Shown here: positions 10,394 through 21,018 of the stretch, in pieces | Position numbering within the stretch: the first letter of the stretch is position 1 | How the letters are laid out: every line of letters begins with the position of its first letter | Source: Flavobacterium luteum | GTDB lineage: Bacteria; Bacteroidota; Bacteroidia; Flavobacteriales; Flavobacteriaceae | Direction of reading: 5' to 3' | Assembly: GCF_008806775.1 (NCBI RefSeq) | Contig: NZ_WAEM01000001.1 | Coordinates: 62,001-126,000 of the forward strand | Length of the DNA stretch: 64,000 nt | Notes under the pieces: generated by a model | The model's input: the letters and a program-made list of their open reading frames with translations, nothing else | Told to the model about the DNA's origin: nothing | Databases searched by the model: none | Program-made: the position numbers and the translations under genes

Positions 10394-11170
10394 TTATTCT
10401 AAAAATGCTTCTAATTCGCTTTTTTCATCTATTCCAATAATTTCATTATAAATAATAAAATACATGGAATACATAAATGGAAATGTAAAGAAAATACCGA
10501 TGCAAAATCCAATTAGACCAAGACAGGCCATTATAGCACTAACGATAAGTAATGCTAATAAAACAAAAACTTGTTTTGAAACTATGGTGAAACTTCCTTT
10601 AATGGCTTCGAATGCAGGAATTTTTCCAAAAATGATAAGAGGAATCGTTAAGAAATTAAAAAATGATATAGCATAGCTTAGTAATGCACCAATAAATCGT
10701 ATGCCAGATGACTCTAATACAGTGCTAATTCCTAAAGAAAAAATTGAGACTATGGTAGTTGCTATAAACAAGTCTTTTAGAAAGTCACTTTTATAATAGT
10801 CAAAAGCGGTAGAAACTGAAAACTCTTCATTTTTGCTTGCTTTATAGGCCATTTTCAGAATCCCAGCTGAAAAAGGGGCCGTTATTCCAGCAAATATTGA
10901 AATGCTAAGAGTATAAATAAGTACAGTTGTACCTGAAAAATTTTTTGGTTCCAGTTGTGACATATTTTCTGTTATGGTACTAAACCCCCAAAAAGCAGTA
11001 AAAACACCAATAAAAAGAGCAACGATAATTATTGAAAATAGGATAAATGTAAGACCAGCAATTAGTGCAATTTTTTTGTAGTTTTCGATCGCTTTATTAA
11101 AAATGGTTCCAAAATCAATTTCATATCCATGCTCTTGAATAGCAGCTATTTTTTCGTTTACGTTTTCCAT
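10394..11170 (-). CDS. Multi-pass integral membrane protein of unknown function
   Basis: The 258-residue protein has about 30 soluble residues at the N-terminus (MENVNEKIAAIQEHGYEIDF), then about six hydrophobic helices separated by short loops, and an acidic C-terminal tail. Proteins of this shape in Flavobacteria are often annotated by transfer as beta-carotene monooxygenase, for which nothing in this sequence gives support. I see no catalytic motif. It lies 44 nt downstream of the DUF5723 gene and may share its transcript. Function is not assigned. Confidence 0.75.
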   Translation of the reverse strand: MENVNEKIAAIQEHGYEIDFGTIFNKAIENYKKIALIAGLTFILFSIIIVALFIGVFTAFWGFSTITENMSQLEPKNFSGTTVLIYTLSISIFAGITAPFSAGILKMAYKASKNEEFSVSTAFDYYKSDFLKDLFIATTIVSIFSLGISTVLESSGIRFIGALLSYAISFFNFLTIPLIIFGKIPAFEAIKGSFTIVSKQVFVLLALLIVSAIMACLGLIGFCIGIFFTFPFMYSMYFIIYNEIIGIDEKSELEAFLE

Positions 11171-11214
11171 TTTTAATTATTTTTAGAATTTATATTACAA
11201 GTTAGAATATATTT

Positions 11215-12579
11215 TTATCGAAGACCATATTGAAAACCAATATAAAAGTCGGCTTGCTTGGTATCACTTGTTAATGCGGTTAGTATTGAGCTAGAACCCA
11301 AATAAAAACCACAAATTCTTAAACCAAAACCACCTGTAGTTCCTGATATTTCATTATCAGCCCAAGAAGAAAATAACTCGTAATTTTTAAAGGAAAATCT
11401 TGGAGTTACCGATACAACATTTTGGGTAATAATTTGATCGTTTTTGCCATTGTCATTCAGTTTTTGTTGGGTGTAAAGCGTAAGATAAAACTTTGAAATT
11501 ACTTTTATATCTGCATATCCTGAAAATACAGTAGGTAGATTTACTTTAAAATTGGCATTTCCGCCATCTGTTTTAGTTAAAAATCCTTCGTTAATAAGTA
11601 GTTTTTCAATTTCTTGCAAACTTTCAATATTTGTGAATTTATTTAAGTCTAAAAATTGAGTATTTGGTAGAGGTAATCTTGGTATTTTTAAATCATAATT
11701 TATGGAAGAATTATTATCCGATTTAAATGTCATCGAACCTATATTTTTTACTGCAGCTCCAATATTCAGTTTATATTCTTCTTTATCTTTATTTTTCCAT
11801 TGATAGTTTATCCCAAAATCAGCTGCATAGCCGCTTAAGCCGCCAAAAACAGATTTCGAATAGTCACTAAAATCTACAAAACTGTTGGCAAGATTTCCTG
11901 AATAAGCAAAATTGACATTGGCAGTTGCATTTCTGATGGTTTGCTCAGTTGTATTATTAGTTATAGTTCCAGTAAACTGACTTACACCAAAATTAGCATA
12001 CGAACCAGGAAACAGTAGTTTTAAGGTTACACCAGCACTAAATTTTTTTGTATCAGTAGCATATAAATTTCTAGCAACCGAAAGACCAACTTCTCCCCAA
12101 GTTGTTCCGTTTAATCTTTGATTATAGTCATTTTTTATTTTTGTAGGTTCTCCTCCAATAGATTGGATAGCTTGATTAAGGATAGCATCTCCTAAGCTAG
12201 GGTTTACATCTACAACTGATGCTTTAATATATCCTTTGGTATTAAAACCAAAAGACCATTTTTTTAATCGCATGGCAAATCCAGGACCGTAAATTTCAGA
12301 ATCTAATCTAAAATTTACAGGTTTTTCACCTTTGAATAATAGGTCTTCTAAATTTTCCCCATCAACAATATCATTAAATCCAACAATATTATTTGAAACT
12401 ATAGTACTTACAGAAAAAAGATTGACTTCATACTTAGAACTTAAATTTGAAAGTTCAGCTGGATTATTGCTCACATTGAGTAAACCAATTCTTTTAGAAG
12501 TATTTATTCCAGATAAATGGTCTTGTGCTGAAACAACAAAAAATTGTAGGCTTAAGAGAAGTAGGAGTGGCTTTTTCAT
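11215..12579 (-). CDS. DUF5723-like secreted, predicted outer-membrane beta-barrel protein
   Basis: The 454-residue protein starts with a Sec signal peptide (MKKPLLLLLSLQFFVVSAQ, cleavage after A-Q or A) and continues as alternating aromatic/polar beta-strand-like segments, with a strand-like C-terminus (ADFYIGFQYGLR) typical of outer-membrane barrels. The N-terminal NNPAELSNLSSKYEVNLFS region fits the Bacteroidota DUF5723/PorV-like group, whose members describe the loss of position and shape but no known enzyme activity. Assignment to DUF5723 is by pattern recognition and needs a profile search. A downstream membrane protein gene follows at 44 nt. Confidence 0.65.
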   Translation of the reverse strand: MKKPLLLLLSLQFFVVSAQDHLSGINTSKRIGLLNVSNNPAELSNLSSKYEVNLFSVSTIVSNNIVGFNDIVDGENLEDLLFKGEKPVNFRLDSEIYGPGFAMRLKKWSFGFNTKGYIKASVVDVNPSLGDAILNQAIQSIGGEPTKIKNDYNQRLNGTTWGEVGLSVARNLYATDTKKFSAGVTLKLLFPGSYANFGVSQFTGTITNNTTEQTIRNATANVNFAYSGNLANSFVDFSDYSKSVFGGLSGYAADFGINYQWKNKDKEEYKLNIGAAVKNIGSMTFKSDNNSSINYDLKIPRLPLPNTQFLDLNKFTNIESLQEIEKLLINEGFLTKTDGGNANFKVNLPTVFSGYADIKVISKFYLTLYTQQKLNDNGKNDQIITQNVVSVTPRFSFKNYELFSSWADNEISGTTGGFGLRICGFYLGSSSILTALTSDTKQADFYIGFQYGLR

Positions 12580-12642
12580 TTAAATTAGATTTAGTGATTG
12601 ATTGTTAAATATATCTTAAATGTAAAAATACATTTTTTTTAT

Positions 12643-13332
12643 TTAAATAGCATTCCAAATAACATCATTTGGTACTGGTGCTATAATTTCAATATTTTCC
12701 TTTGTAACGGGATGTGTAAAAACTAATTTTCTTGCATGAAGATGAATGCCTCCATCTGGATTACTTCGGTCAAAACCATATTTTAAGTCGCCTTTAATTG
12801 GAGATCCAATCACAGCAAGTTGAGCACGAATTTGGTGATGGCGACCCGTGTGTAAATTAATTTCTAAAGCGAAATAATTGTTTAATTCTTTGATGATTTT
12901 ATACTCTAAACTGGCAATTTTACTTTCAGGCACTTCTTTTAAATGTGCTTTAGAAGTATTATTTTTCTCGTTTCGTTTTAGATAATGAATAAGTTTGTCT
13001 TCAGGATTTTGAGGTTTATTTTTAACGACTGCCCAATAGGTCTTCTGAGTTTCTCGATTGCTAAATAATTCATTCATTCGCGTTAATGCTTTGCTAGTTC
13101 TAGCAAAAAGAACGATTCCTGTTGTTGGACGATCTAAACGATGAACAACCCCTAGAAAAACTTCTCCAGATTTATTGTACTTATCTTTAATGTATTCTTT
13201 AACAACTTCACTTAATGGTTTGTCTCCTGTTTTATCTCCTTGTACAATATCTCCAACACGCTTATTAACAATAATAATATGATTGTCTTCGTGAAGAATT
13301 TGGAGGTTGTTTTTGTTGGAAAGGATTTTCAT
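12643..13332 (-). CDS. RluA-family pseudouridine synthase without S4 domain
   Basis: The 229-residue enzyme consists of the RluA catalytic domain alone. The catalytic aspartate is in VVHRLDRPTTGIVLFART and the motif LHTGRHHQIRAQLAVIGSP closes the active site. The absence of an S4 domain, compared with the RluD-type protein at 4284-5327, puts it closer to RluA/TruC-like enzymes. It modifies uridines in rRNA or tRNA; the specific site cannot be read from the sequence. A 17-bp tandem repeat lies just upstream of the start codon. Confidence 0.88.
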   Translation of the reverse strand: MKILSNKNNLQILHEDNHIIIVNKRVGDIVQGDKTGDKPLSEVVKEYIKDKYNKSGEVFLGVVHRLDRPTTGIVLFARTSKALTRMNELFSNRETQKTYWAVVKNKPQNPEDKLIHYLKRNEKNNTSKAHLKEVPESKIASLEYKIIKELNNYFALEINLHTGRHHQIRAQLAVIGSPIKGDLKYGFDRSNPDGGIHLHARKLVFTHPVTKENIEIIAPVPNDVIWNAI

Positions 13333-13342
13333 TTGGATTTTT

Positions 13343-13393
13343 AGACTTCTTAGATTTTTAGACTTTTTAGATTTTTAGACTTTTTAGATTTTT
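13343..13393. repeat. Three tandem copies of a 17-bp AT-rich unit
   Basis: The unit agacttcttagattttt (first copy) and agactttttagattttt (two copies) repeats exactly three times with one base difference. It starts 10 bp upstream of the pseudouridine synthase start codon, in its leader region. Confidence 0.85.
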
Positions 13394-13520
13394 ATAGTAA
13401 GATTTAAATTTAGGAGTCAATTTTATAATTTCAAAAAGTTGAAGAAATAAAGATTATAATTTATTAATTTTATTAATAATTCTAGAAATCTAAGTAGTCT
13501 AATTAATCTTTGATTCTAAA

Positions 13521-14339
13521 CTAATATTGCTCTTTCTCATTTGGAAAATCTCTCGATTTTATGTCAGCAACATATTGACCGATTGCAGAAGTCATACCTT
13601 CGAATAAATTCATATAGCGTCTTAAAAATCTTGGGCTAAATTCGTTATTCATGCCTAGCATATCGTGAATTACAAGTACTTGTCCGTCAACACCTCCGCC
13701 AGCACCAATTCCAATAACAGGAATAGAAATACTTTGTGCTACTTTTTCGGCTAAGTCAGCAGGGATTTTCTCAACAACTAGAGCAAAACAGCCTAAACTT
13801 TCGAGTAATTTTGCATCTTCAATCAATTTTTCAGCTTCTTGATCTTCTTTGGCACGAACCGTGTAAGTGCCAAATTTATAAATAGATTGTGGAGTTAAAC
13901 CTAAATGTCCCATTACAGGAATACCAGCGTTTAATATTTTTTTTATAGAATCTTTAATCTCACTTCCGCCTTCAAGCTTCACAGCGTGACCGCCACTTTC
14001 TTTCATGATTCGAATTGCGGAGCGTAAAGCAGCTTTAGAGTCTGACTGATAACTTCCAAAAGGCAAATCAACAACAACTAATGCTCTTGAAATTGCTCTA
14101 ACTACACCCGATGCATGATAAATCATTTGATCTAAAGTAATAGGTAAAGTAGTTTCATGTCCTGCCATAACATTCGAAGCAGAATCTCCTACTAGAATGA
14201 CATCTACACCAGCTGTGTCTACAATTTTTGCCATAGTATAATCATAAGCGGTAAGCATAGATATCTTCTCACCATTTGCTTTCATTTCAATGAGTGATTT
14301 GGTAGTAATTCTTTTGTAATCCTTTTTTGAAACAGACAT
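13521..14339 (-). CDS. panB: 3-methyl-2-oxobutanoate hydroxymethyltransferase
   Basis: The 272-residue TIM-barrel enzyme carries the PanB signatures: [20 protein letters not shown] near the N-terminus with the metal-binding aspartate, [17 protein letters not shown] and the catalytic glutamate region VVEKIP. It transfers a hydroxymethyl group from methylenetetrahydrofolate to 2-oxoisovalerate, the first committed step to pantothenate and thus to CoA, linking with coaD elsewhere in the window. It stands alone with a 156-nt upstream gap. Length is typical. Confidence 0.95.
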   Translation of the reverse strand: MSVSKKDYKRITTKSLIEMKANGEKISMLTAYDYTMAKIVDTAGVDVILVGDSASNVMAGHETTLPITLDQMIYHASGVVRAISRALVVVDLPFGSYQSDSKAALRSAIRIMKESGGHAVKLEGGSEIKDSIKKILNAGIPVMGHLGLTPQSIYKFGTYTVRAKEDQEAEKLIEDAKLLESLGCFALVVEKIPADLAEKVAQSISIPVIGIGAGGGVDGQVLVIHDMLGMNNEFSPRFLRRYMNLFEGMTSAIGQYVADIKSRDFPNEKEQY

Positions 14340-14495
14340 AATAGATGTATTTAAGATGGTAAAAGTACTAAAATTGTATTGGGTTGAGTAGCACAGACAA
14401 AAATTAAATTAGTAAATGATAATTTTAAATTAGTATTACTATCTATCGGAATAAAAATCTAGCTGTAAAAAAACTGAAGAATCAAATAGTAGAAA

Positions 14496-15467
14496 TTAAA
14501 CCAAAGTTAAAATACTCAATAAAGTTGAAATAGATATAATTATCCATAAAACAACCCCTTGAAATAATGGTTTGTAACCTACTGAAGTGAGTACTTTCCT
14601 TGACAATCCACATCCTATAAGAAAGAGTGTTAGGGTTAGTGTGGCTTTTGCAAAACTGGTTACATAGTGACTGTAATTCTGTACTAACGGAGAATAGGAA
14701 TTAGCAATCATCGCAAGGATAAATAATCCAATAAAATAAGGAATTTTGATTTTGGTTCCTTTATTTTTAAAAATAATTGTCGATAAGAAAGCAATAGGTA
14801 TTATCCATAACGCCCGAGCTAATTTGACTGTAGTGGCTACTTCTAAAGCATGTGGACCATACTTGCTTGAGGCTCCAACTACTGAACTGGTATCATGAAT
14901 AGCGATTGCACACCACAAACCAAATTGATTTTCGGTTAAGTTTAGATAATGTCCGATAAATGGAAATACTATTAATGCTACAGAATTCAAAATAAAAATG
15001 GTGCCTAAAGCAACTGATATTTGTTTTTCATCGGCTTTAATAACCGGAGAGATCGCTGCAATTGCACTTCCGCCACAAATAGCTGTTCCAGAAGCTATTA
15101 AGAAAGAAATCTTTTTTTCAATTTTAAGTGCTTTACCTAATAAAACTCCAATGATTAAAGTGCCAACAATCGAAAGTACCGTAAAGACAATACCTTCTTT
15201 TTCTGCTTTCATTGCCGAATTTATATTCATTCCAAAACCCAATCCAACTACTGAAATTTGCAATAAAATATGAGTGGCTTTATGATTTAAATTCAAATAG
15301 GGATGACCAATAAATTGAGCAATGATTAATCCCATTAACAATGCAATAGGGGGTGAGATTAATGGCGACAAACACAAAACAACAAAAAACATAAAAATCA
15401 CTTCACGAGTAGTGATACTTTTGTCTAGAATGCTTTTTTTTGAAGAATTTTCTTCAGGAGTCGTCAT
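14496..15467 (-). CDS. YeiH-family putative sulfate/anion exporter
   Basis: The 323-residue protein has about ten hydrophobic helices and the conserved YeiH/Cons_hypoth698 segments: LLQISVVGLGFGMN, SGTAICGGSAIAAISPVI and IAIHDTSSVVGA. Members are predicted inner-membrane anion exporters, sometimes called sulfate exporters, but substrates are poorly known. It lies between panB and the urease operon in the same orientation, with a 102-nt gap from the nickel permease gene, so a link with urease is possible but not shown. Confidence 0.85.
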   Translation of the reverse strand: MTTPEENSSKKSILDKSITTREVIFMFFVVLCLSPLISPPIALLMGLIIAQFIGHPYLNLNHKATHILLQISVVGLGFGMNINSAMKAEKEGIVFTVLSIVGTLIIGVLLGKALKIEKKISFLIASGTAICGGSAIAAISPVIKADEKQISVALGTIFILNSVALIVFPFIGHYLNLTENQFGLWCAIAIHDTSSVVGASSKYGPHALEVATTVKLARALWIIPIAFLSTIIFKNKGTKIKIPYFIGLFILAMIANSYSPLVQNYSHYVTSFAKATLTLTLFLIGCGLSRKVLTSVGYKPLFQGVVLWIIISISTLLSILTLV

Positions 15468-15569
15468 CTTTTTCTTGTAATTTGTATTTTTATATTCAAC
15501 TGTAATTAGTTGTTTATTAATGATTTTTAGTTATATTATTGATATTTAACTTTAAGTAATTATTTTTAA

Positions 15570-16271
15570 TTACCAATCCGTAAATACCATTCCAGCTCCA
15601 CAAATAAATACCGTTAAACCTCCTAAAGTATGCATGTGTTTTTCTAATTTTTCGGTATTAAATAATGAAATGCTATAGTAACCAAGAAACACCATAACAA
15701 TCATGGTTACTAATGTAAAAGTAGTATATACAATAATAAGTATTAGCATATCTTGCCACGAATGTTGTGCAGCAGGAAAAAAAAGTAACGGAATCATTGG
15801 TTCGCAAGGGCCTAATAAAAAAATGATAAACATAACCCAAGGAGTAACTTTGTGTCTCTCAGTAATTGAAACTGTTTCGCCGTGTTTGTGCTCAAAAACA
15901 TATATACTTCCATCATCGTAGGTGTCAAAATGCTTGTGCGATTTATTTTTGTAGGTTCGGTATAAGCCCCAAATACAATAGAGTAACCCAAAAAGTAGCA
16001 TAAACCACCCTGCAATTCCACCTCTAACTCCTTCAAGCCATGAAATTTTAGATAAATTCCAACCAATTGCAGCTCCGCCAAGCCCTAATAAAACCGAACT
16101 CCATACATGACCACAACCACAAATAATAGTCCACAGGAGTGTTTTACCAAAACTCCAACCTCTAGATTTAGATAAAGCAATAAAAGGCAGATAATGATCA
16201 GGTCCTGTAATCGTGTGCAAACAAGCAATTGTTATGGCAGCTGTAAGTACTATTTGAAACTCATGTTGCAT
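15570..16271 (-). CDS. UreH/NicO-like membrane protein, probable nickel permease of the urease operon
   Basis: The 233-residue protein has about six transmembrane segments. The first holds HTITGPDHYLPF, which resembles the G-x-D-H metal-binding motif of nickel/cobalt permeases, and a cytoplasmic His-rich loop follows (KSHKHFDTYDD and FEHKHGE). Its ATG at 16271 overlaps the ureD stop by 11 nt, so it is the last gene of the urease operon. This context and the His-rich loop suggest nickel import for urease. The name UreH-like is a family-level inference; some relatives are annotated as TauE/SafE sulfite exporters. Confidence 0.75.
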   Translation of the reverse strand: MQHEFQIVLTAAITIACLHTITGPDHYLPFIALSKSRGWSFGKTLLWTIICGCGHVWSSVLLGLGGAAIGWNLSKISWLEGVRGGIAGWFMLLFGLLYCIWGLYRTYKNKSHKHFDTYDDGSIYVFEHKHGETVSITERHKVTPWVMFIIFLLGPCEPMIPLLFFPAAQHSWQDMLILIIVYTTFTLVTMIVMVFLGYYSISLFNTEKLEKHMHTLGGLTVFICGAGMVFTDW

Positions 16272-17058
16272 AAATTGGTGTTTTGATGGTTTTAGTTAAT
16301 TGAGCAATATGATTCAAATAATTAAATAAAGGTTCGCCTTTATAGCCTAAAATTCTAATTATAATTCCATTAGTATGAGTTGTCGAAACTCCAAAACTAA
16401 TTTCAATTTGTTGTTGTAAATAGTCATTCACAACATTGGTAAAAAAATCAGTATCGATTGTTTCGTCAATAATTATTATACTGGCTTGATGAGTATACCC
16501 TTCGAGTTGACCCATTTTTGATGGATTTATGAATGAAGGATGCATGACAATATTTTCTTTAATGATAAGTCTATGATTCAAAAATATTTCTGTGCTATTG
16601 TGGTATTTTGAAAAAGTAAAAACCTCGTCTTTTAATGTTCTTCCGCAAGTTATGATTTCTCCCCAAATTAGTTTGCAATTATTGCTAAGATAAATCTTAT
16701 TTTTTGCTTTAAATATGGAATCTTTATGCGGAACAGAAGGATGAGGCAAGTAGGTAAATGACGAATTAGCATTGCATTTAATCTCCATTTCTTGAACCGC
16801 TCCTTTTGTCATGGTAAACAATCGCTGATAGGATTGTGAATGCAGTTGAAGTGAACCATTTTCGACTACTTCAATTTTAATTTCAAAGGCATCTTCGTCT
16901 AAAATCCCAGGTGATGAATTCATTAACATGAGATTCAGATGGTTTGCTTTTTTATCTTCGGTTATATTCATTACTTTAAACGGTGGAGAAAAATAACAAT
17001 TCCCTAGTTTTGTAATACCGTTTTGAAGTGTAGTGTGAATATTAATTTTTGCAATCAT
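16261..17058 (-). CDS. ureD: Urease accessory protein UreD
   Basis: The 265-residue protein matches UreD in length and in the pattern [14 protein letters not shown] near the start and [17 protein letters not shown] in the middle. UreD (UreH in some organisms) forms the scaffold that binds apo-urease and lets UreF and UreG deliver nickel and CO2 to the active site. Its start overlaps the ureG stop by 4 nt and its end overlaps the permease gene, which shows tight operon packing. UreD sequences are poorly conserved, so operon position adds weight. Confidence 0.92.
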   Translation of the reverse strand: MIAKINIHTTLQNGITKLGNCYFSPPFKVMNITEDKKANHLNLMLMNSSPGILDEDAFEIKIEVVENGSLQLHSQSYQRLFTMTKGAVQEMEIKCNANSSFTYLPHPSVPHKDSIFKAKNKIYLSNNCKLIWGEIITCGRTLKDEVFTFSKYHNSTEIFLNHRLIIKENIVMHPSFINPSKMGQLEGYTHQASIIIIDETIDTDFFTNVVNDYLQQQIEISFGVSTTHTNGIIIRILGYKGEPLFNYLNHIAQLTKTIKTPIYAT

Positions 17059-17693
17059 CGCAACAATTTTGGTTCTTCGACTTCTTCTAGTAAAGCATAT
17101 TTTTTAATCCATCCAATAACTTCTTCTAAGCCTTGTAAACTCATTAAGTTTGTGAATACAAAAGGGTTTCCATTTCGCATTTTTTTGGCATCACGCTCCA
17201 TTACGCCTAAATCTGCATTGACATAAGGAGCTAAATCTATTTTATTAATTACTAATAAATCACTTCTTGTAATACCTGGACCACCTTTTCTAGGTATTTT
17301 ATCACCTTCAGCAACATCAATTACAAAAATAGTTACATCTGCTAAATCTGGGCTAAAGGTCGCCGACAAGTTATCGCCACCACTTTCAATAAAAATAATT
17401 TCAATATCGGCAAAACGATTCGCCATTTCCTCGACAGCTTCTAAATTCATACTGGCGTCTTCTCGAATCGCAGTATGCGGACAACCGCCTGTTTCTACGC
17501 CAATGATACGTTCTTTTGGTAACAAGCTGTTTTGTGTTAAAAACTCAGCATCTTCTTTAGTATAAATATCATTGGTTATTACTCCAATGCTATATTCATT
17601 AGCCAATTTTCTACTCAAACGTTCAATTAATGCTGTTTTACCAGAACCAACAGGACCTGCAACACCAATTTTTATATAGCTTCTTTCGCTCAT
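17055..17693 (-). CDS. ureG: Urease accessory GTPase UreG
   Basis: The 212-residue SIMIBI GTPase begins with the P-loop [17 protein letters not shown] and has the nickel-binding Cys-Pro-His motif in [18 protein letters not shown], the [13 protein letters not shown] switch and the base-recognition NKID. GTP hydrolysis drives nickel insertion into urease in the cytoplasm. Unlike many UreG or HypB proteins it has no N-terminal His-rich stretch. It sits between ureF and ureD with a 26-nt gap to ureF. Confidence 0.97.
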   Translation of the reverse strand: MSERSYIKIGVAGPVGSGKTALIERLSRKLANEYSIGVITNDIYTKEDAEFLTQNSLLPKERIIGVETGGCPHTAIREDASMNLEAVEEMANRFADIEIIFIESGGDNLSATFSPDLADVTIFVIDVAEGDKIPRKGGPGITRSDLLVINKIDLAPYVNADLGVMERDAKKMRNGNPFVFTNLMSLQGLEEVIGWIKKYALLEEVEEPKLLR

Positions 17694-17719
17694 TTAATTT
17701 TTTTTAAAAGTTTAATTTT

Positions 17720-18406
17720 TTAGGACATATACAATCTCGAATACAATCTTTCGTGTTGCATACTTTTGATATCAAAACCAGAACAGCACATTCCAATTAA
17801 ATCAATATCAGGAGTTACTGTTTGTTGAACTAATTCTTCAATCAAATCTTGAATTTCAAATAAAATTTCTTGTCCACTTTGCTGACTAAGCGGAACTAAT
17901 TTAACGGCATTGGTTACAAAACCAACAGCAGCATTATAATAAAAGCCACTTAGCGTATCTTCTTTCGAAATGGACAATGTAGATGCATACATTGCAAAAG
18001 AAATACAATAATGGCCAAGAGCTTTTTGGTTTTTTATTGCCAAAGCGTAATCATTAATGAGTTCATTTTTATTGGATGGCTGAAATATTTTCATCAATCG
18101 CAAGCCCAATTTATTACTGGCAACTCTCATTTCTTTGGGGAGTTTTAGAGCTGTGCAATGCTCGTCAAACCGAAGAATTTCTTTTAAATCATTTTTCATT
18201 GTAGCTTCATAAACTAACGAAACAAAAGCAGCATCTGTATAACGCAAATTTTGAGATAGCATTTCTACTACAAATTGTAAAGCACTTGATTTGTCTTTTA
18301 CCAAACCTTGTTGCACATAGGTTTCTAGTCCAGCCGAATGGGAGAATCCTCCAATAGGTAAATTAGGATCGGTTAAATGCAGTAAAGAAATTAGTGCTTT
18401 ATTCAT
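17720..18406 (-). CDS. ureF: Urease accessory protein UreF
   Basis: The 228-residue all-helical protein has the N-terminal UreF motif LTDPNLPIGGFSHSAGLE and C-terminal AVKLVPLSQQSGQ. UreF bridges UreD and UreG and is thought to gate GTPase activity during nickel insertion. Its start overlaps the ureE end by 8 nt, so translation is likely coupled. Nothing unusual is seen. Confidence 0.95.
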   Translation of the reverse strand: MNKALISLLHLTDPNLPIGGFSHSAGLETYVQQGLVKDKSSALQFVVEMLSQNLRYTDAAFVSLVYEATMKNDLKEILRFDEHCTALKLPKEMRVASNKLGLRLMKIFQPSNKNELINDYALAIKNQKALGHYCISFAMYASTLSISKEDTLSGFYYNAAVGFVTNAVKLVPLSQQSGQEILFEIQDLIEELVQQTVTPDIDLIGMCCSGFDIKSMQHERLYSRLYMS

Positions 18407-18902
18407 GTGTTGCTGTGAGCTTCATGATTTTAGTAAATAAAGTCTCATTCGTGCTGCCATGTGGAGCAACGGTTGTTTTTAATGGTTGTACTAATTTGCG
18501 CTGTTCCTGTTTCACGACATAGCCTTGAGAAAGTAATAATTTGAATAATGGCATTTCATTAGGCACTAGCAGTTCTTCTTTATCAAAAAAGAGCGGTAGG
18601 TGTTTATTGCCAATTTCATAACAAACGCTAGCCATTTCGAACATGTTTTTTGGTGCTACTACAATGCATTCACATGGCAAAACTTCAATAGCAATAATGG
18701 TTTTTTCATCTTCAAACAAAATATCACCTTGAGTTAAATTTGGATTTTCTTGTAAAAATTTAATTGCAATTTCTAGACCTGATTCTGTATGTTTTCTTTG
18801 GATGCGTTTATTGGATTCAAACCATTGCAATTTAAGCCAATCAATAGTTTTAGTATTGTTTGGATAATCCTTAATATTTCCAATTTTTTGTTGAATTAGC
18901 AT
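18399..18902 (-). CDS. ureE: Urease nickel chaperone UreE
   Basis: The 167-residue protein has the UreE N-terminal domain (GDILFEDEKTIIAIEVLPCE) and the C-terminal metal-binding domain (ASVCYEIGNKHLPLFF, where GNKH contains the conserved metal-site histidine). UreE hands nickel to UreG. The long His-rich tail known from Klebsiella UreE is absent; the C-terminus is short and only mildly His-bearing (APHGSTN, TATHE). It sits 45 nt after ureC in the operon. Confidence 0.93.
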   Translation of the reverse strand: MLIQQKIGNIKDYPNNTKTIDWLKLQWFESNKRIQRKHTESGLEIAIKFLQENPNLTQGDILFEDEKTIIAIEVLPCECIVVAPKNMFEMASVCYEIGNKHLPLFFDKEELLVPNEMPLFKLLLSQGYVVKQEQRKLVQPLKTTVAPHGSTNETLFTKIMKLTATHE

Positions 18903-18947
18903 TACAGAATTCTTTAAATTTTAAGTAAGAAAACCAATAGAGTTAGG

Positions 18948-20669
18948 TTAAAATAAGAAATATCTTTGCGCTAAAGGCAATTCTTTCATGGGTTCACAGG
19001 TAATTATTTCTCCATCAACTTTAACTTGATAGTTTTCAGGATTTACATCAATTTGTGGTGTTTTATCATTATGAATTAAATCTTTCTTAGAGATGTTTCG
19101 GCAATTTTTTACTGGTAAAACTATTTTTTGTAAACCATAACTTTGAACAATATTTTTTTCTAAAGATACTTTAGAAACAAAAGTGATACACGTATTGAAA
19201 ATACCCTTGTTACTTGCCCCAAACATATGACGATAAATCACAGGTTGTGGAGTAGGTATAGAGGCATTCGGATCTCCCATTCGAGAGGCGATAATCATTC
19301 CACCCTTAATTATCATTTCAGGTTTTACGCCAAACATTGATGGTTTCCACAACACAATATCAGCAAGTTTTCCTGATTCTAGAGAACCAACATATTCACT
19401 GATACCATGAGAAATTGCAGGATTTATGGTATATTTTGCAATGTACCTTTTTACTCTAAAATTATCGTTGTTATTTTCTAGGTCTTCAGTTAATGGACCT
19501 CTTTGTACTTTCATCTTATGAGCGGTTTGCCAAGTTCTAGTAATAACTTCAGCTACTCTACCCATAGCTTGAGAATCTGAACTCATCATACTAAATACGC
19601 CCATATCATGAAGAATATCCTCAGCAGCAATGGTTTCAGGACGAATTCGACTATCGGCAAAAGAGACATCTTCAGGAACATTTTTATCTAAATGATGGCA
19701 AACCATCAACATATCTAGATGCTCATCAATCGTATTTACTGTAAAGGGCCTTGTTGGATTTGTAGATGAAGGCAATACATACGTATACATTGCCGCTTTA
19801 ATGATATCGGGAGCATGACCGCCACCAGCGCCTTCAGTATGGAAGGTATGAATTACTCTACCATCTATAGCTTTTATGGTGTCTTCTAAGAACCCCATTT
19901 CATTTAATGTGTCCGTATGAATAGCAATTTGAACATCATGTTTATCAGCAATTGTTAAAGCTGCATCAATTACAGATGAAGTACTTCCCCAATCTTCATG
20001 AATTTTAAGTCCAAGTGCGCCCGCTTCTATTTGCTCTTCTAAAGGGTCTAAAGAAGCACAGTTTCCTTTACCATAAAAACCTAAATTCATAGGGTAGGAG
20101 TCGGCAGCCTCTAACATGCGTTGTAAATTCCAGGCTCCTGGGGTTACTGTTGTAGCATTGGTTCCATCGGCAGGTCCGGTACCACCACCTAACATGGTTG
20201 TTATTCCGCTAAATAACGCATGATCTATTTGTTGTGGACATATAAAATGAATGTGTGTATCAATACCGCCAGCAGTAGCAATCAAACCTGCTCCACCATG
20301 AACTTCTGTAGATGCGCCAATAATCATATTTGGAGTAATTCCATCCATTGTATCTGGGTTGCCAGCCTTTCCAATACCAACTATTTTTCCGTTTTTTATA
20401 CCAATGTCGGCTTTAACAATTCCCCAATGGTCAATGATCATGACGCTAGTAATAACAAAATCTAAAACGCCTTCAGCTCTTGTGGCTCTTGCCGATTGTG
20501 CCATTCCGTCACGAATTGTTTTACCTCCACCAAATTTAGCTTCATCACCATAAACGGTAAAATCTTTTTCAATTTCTATAAACAATTCAGTATCACCCAA
20601 GCGAACCTTATCACCAGTTGTTGGACCATACATATTGGCATATTTTAATCTGCTTATTTCTAAACTCAT
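18948..20669 (-). CDS. ureC: Urease alpha subunit
   Basis: The 573-residue amidohydrolase carries all the active-site parts: HIHFICPQQ (two nickel-binding histidines), GLKIHEDWG with the lysine that is carbamylated to bridge the two nickel ions, [10 protein letters not shown] and [16 protein letters not shown] (further nickel ligands), [13 protein letters not shown] with the catalytic flap histidine, and [10 protein letters not shown] with the aspartate ligand. It hydrolyses urea to ammonia and carbamate in the cytoplasm. Length matches the family. It lies 5 nt after ureB, and the operon order is ureA-B-C-E-F-G-D. Confidence 0.98.
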   Translation of the reverse strand: MSLEISRLKYANMYGPTTGDKVRLGDTELFIEIEKDFTVYGDEAKFGGGKTIRDGMAQSARATRAEGVLDFVITSVMIIDHWGIVKADIGIKNGKIVGIGKAGNPDTMDGITPNMIIGASTEVHGGAGLIATAGGIDTHIHFICPQQIDHALFSGITTMLGGGTGPADGTNATTVTPGAWNLQRMLEAADSYPMNLGFYGKGNCASLDPLEEQIEAGALGLKIHEDWGSTSSVIDAALTIADKHDVQIAIHTDTLNEMGFLEDTIKAIDGRVIHTFHTEGAGGGHAPDIIKAAMYTYVLPSSTNPTRPFTVNTIDEHLDMLMVCHHLDKNVPEDVSFADSRIRPETIAAEDILHDMGVFSMMSSDSQAMGRVAEVITRTWQTAHKMKVQRGPLTEDLENNNDNFRVKRYIAKYTINPAISHGISEYVGSLESGKLADIVLWKPSMFGVKPEMIIKGGMIIASRMGDPNASIPTPQPVIYRHMFGASNKGIFNTCITFVSKVSLEKNIVQSYGLQKIVLPVKNCRNISKKDLIHNDKTPQIDVNPENYQVKVDGEIITCEPMKELPLAQRYFLF

Positions 20670-20674
20670 CCTTT

Positions 20675-20992
20675 TTATTTTTGAATTGCTACACTTCCGT
20701 TAACCAAATTATTGAAACCGTAGATTAATTTTTCTCCACCAAAAGCGACCAGCTCTACTTCTTTTTCTTCCCCTGGTTCAAATCGAACTGCTGTTGCTGC
20801 GGCAATATTTAATCGCATACCAAATGCTTTTGACCTATCAAATTGCATTTGGGAGTTCACTTCAAAAAAATGAAAGTGAGAACCAATTTGTACGGGTCTG
20901 TCTCCAGTATTTACAACTGTCACTTTAGTAGTTGCCCGACCGACATTACATTCGATAGTTCCTTCTTTTAAAATATATTCTCCTGGTATCAT
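20675..20992 (-). CDS. ureB: Urease beta subunit
   Basis: The 105-residue protein begins [19 protein letters not shown] and includes [18 protein letters not shown], the standard UreB signatures. It is separate from the gamma subunit, as in most bacteria and unlike the fused form of Helicobacter. It supports the alpha subunit in the urease trimer of trimers. Confidence 0.97.
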   Translation of the reverse strand: MIPGEYILKEGTIECNVGRATTKVTVVNTGDRPVQIGSHFHFFEVNSQMQFDRSKAFGMRLNIAAATAVRFEPGEEKEVELVAFGGEKLIYGFNNLVNGSVAIQK

Positions 20993-21018
20993 AATTAATT
21001 TTTTTAAAAATTTGGAAT

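Noticed and set aside
13343..13393. CRISPR-like array
   Set aside because: The units are contiguous without spacers and only 17 bp long.
15556..15573. Perfect GTAATTA/TAATTAC palindrome as terminator of the urease operon
   Set aside because: The stem has almost only A-T pairs and is not followed by a T-run on the minus strand; it also overlaps the stop codon.
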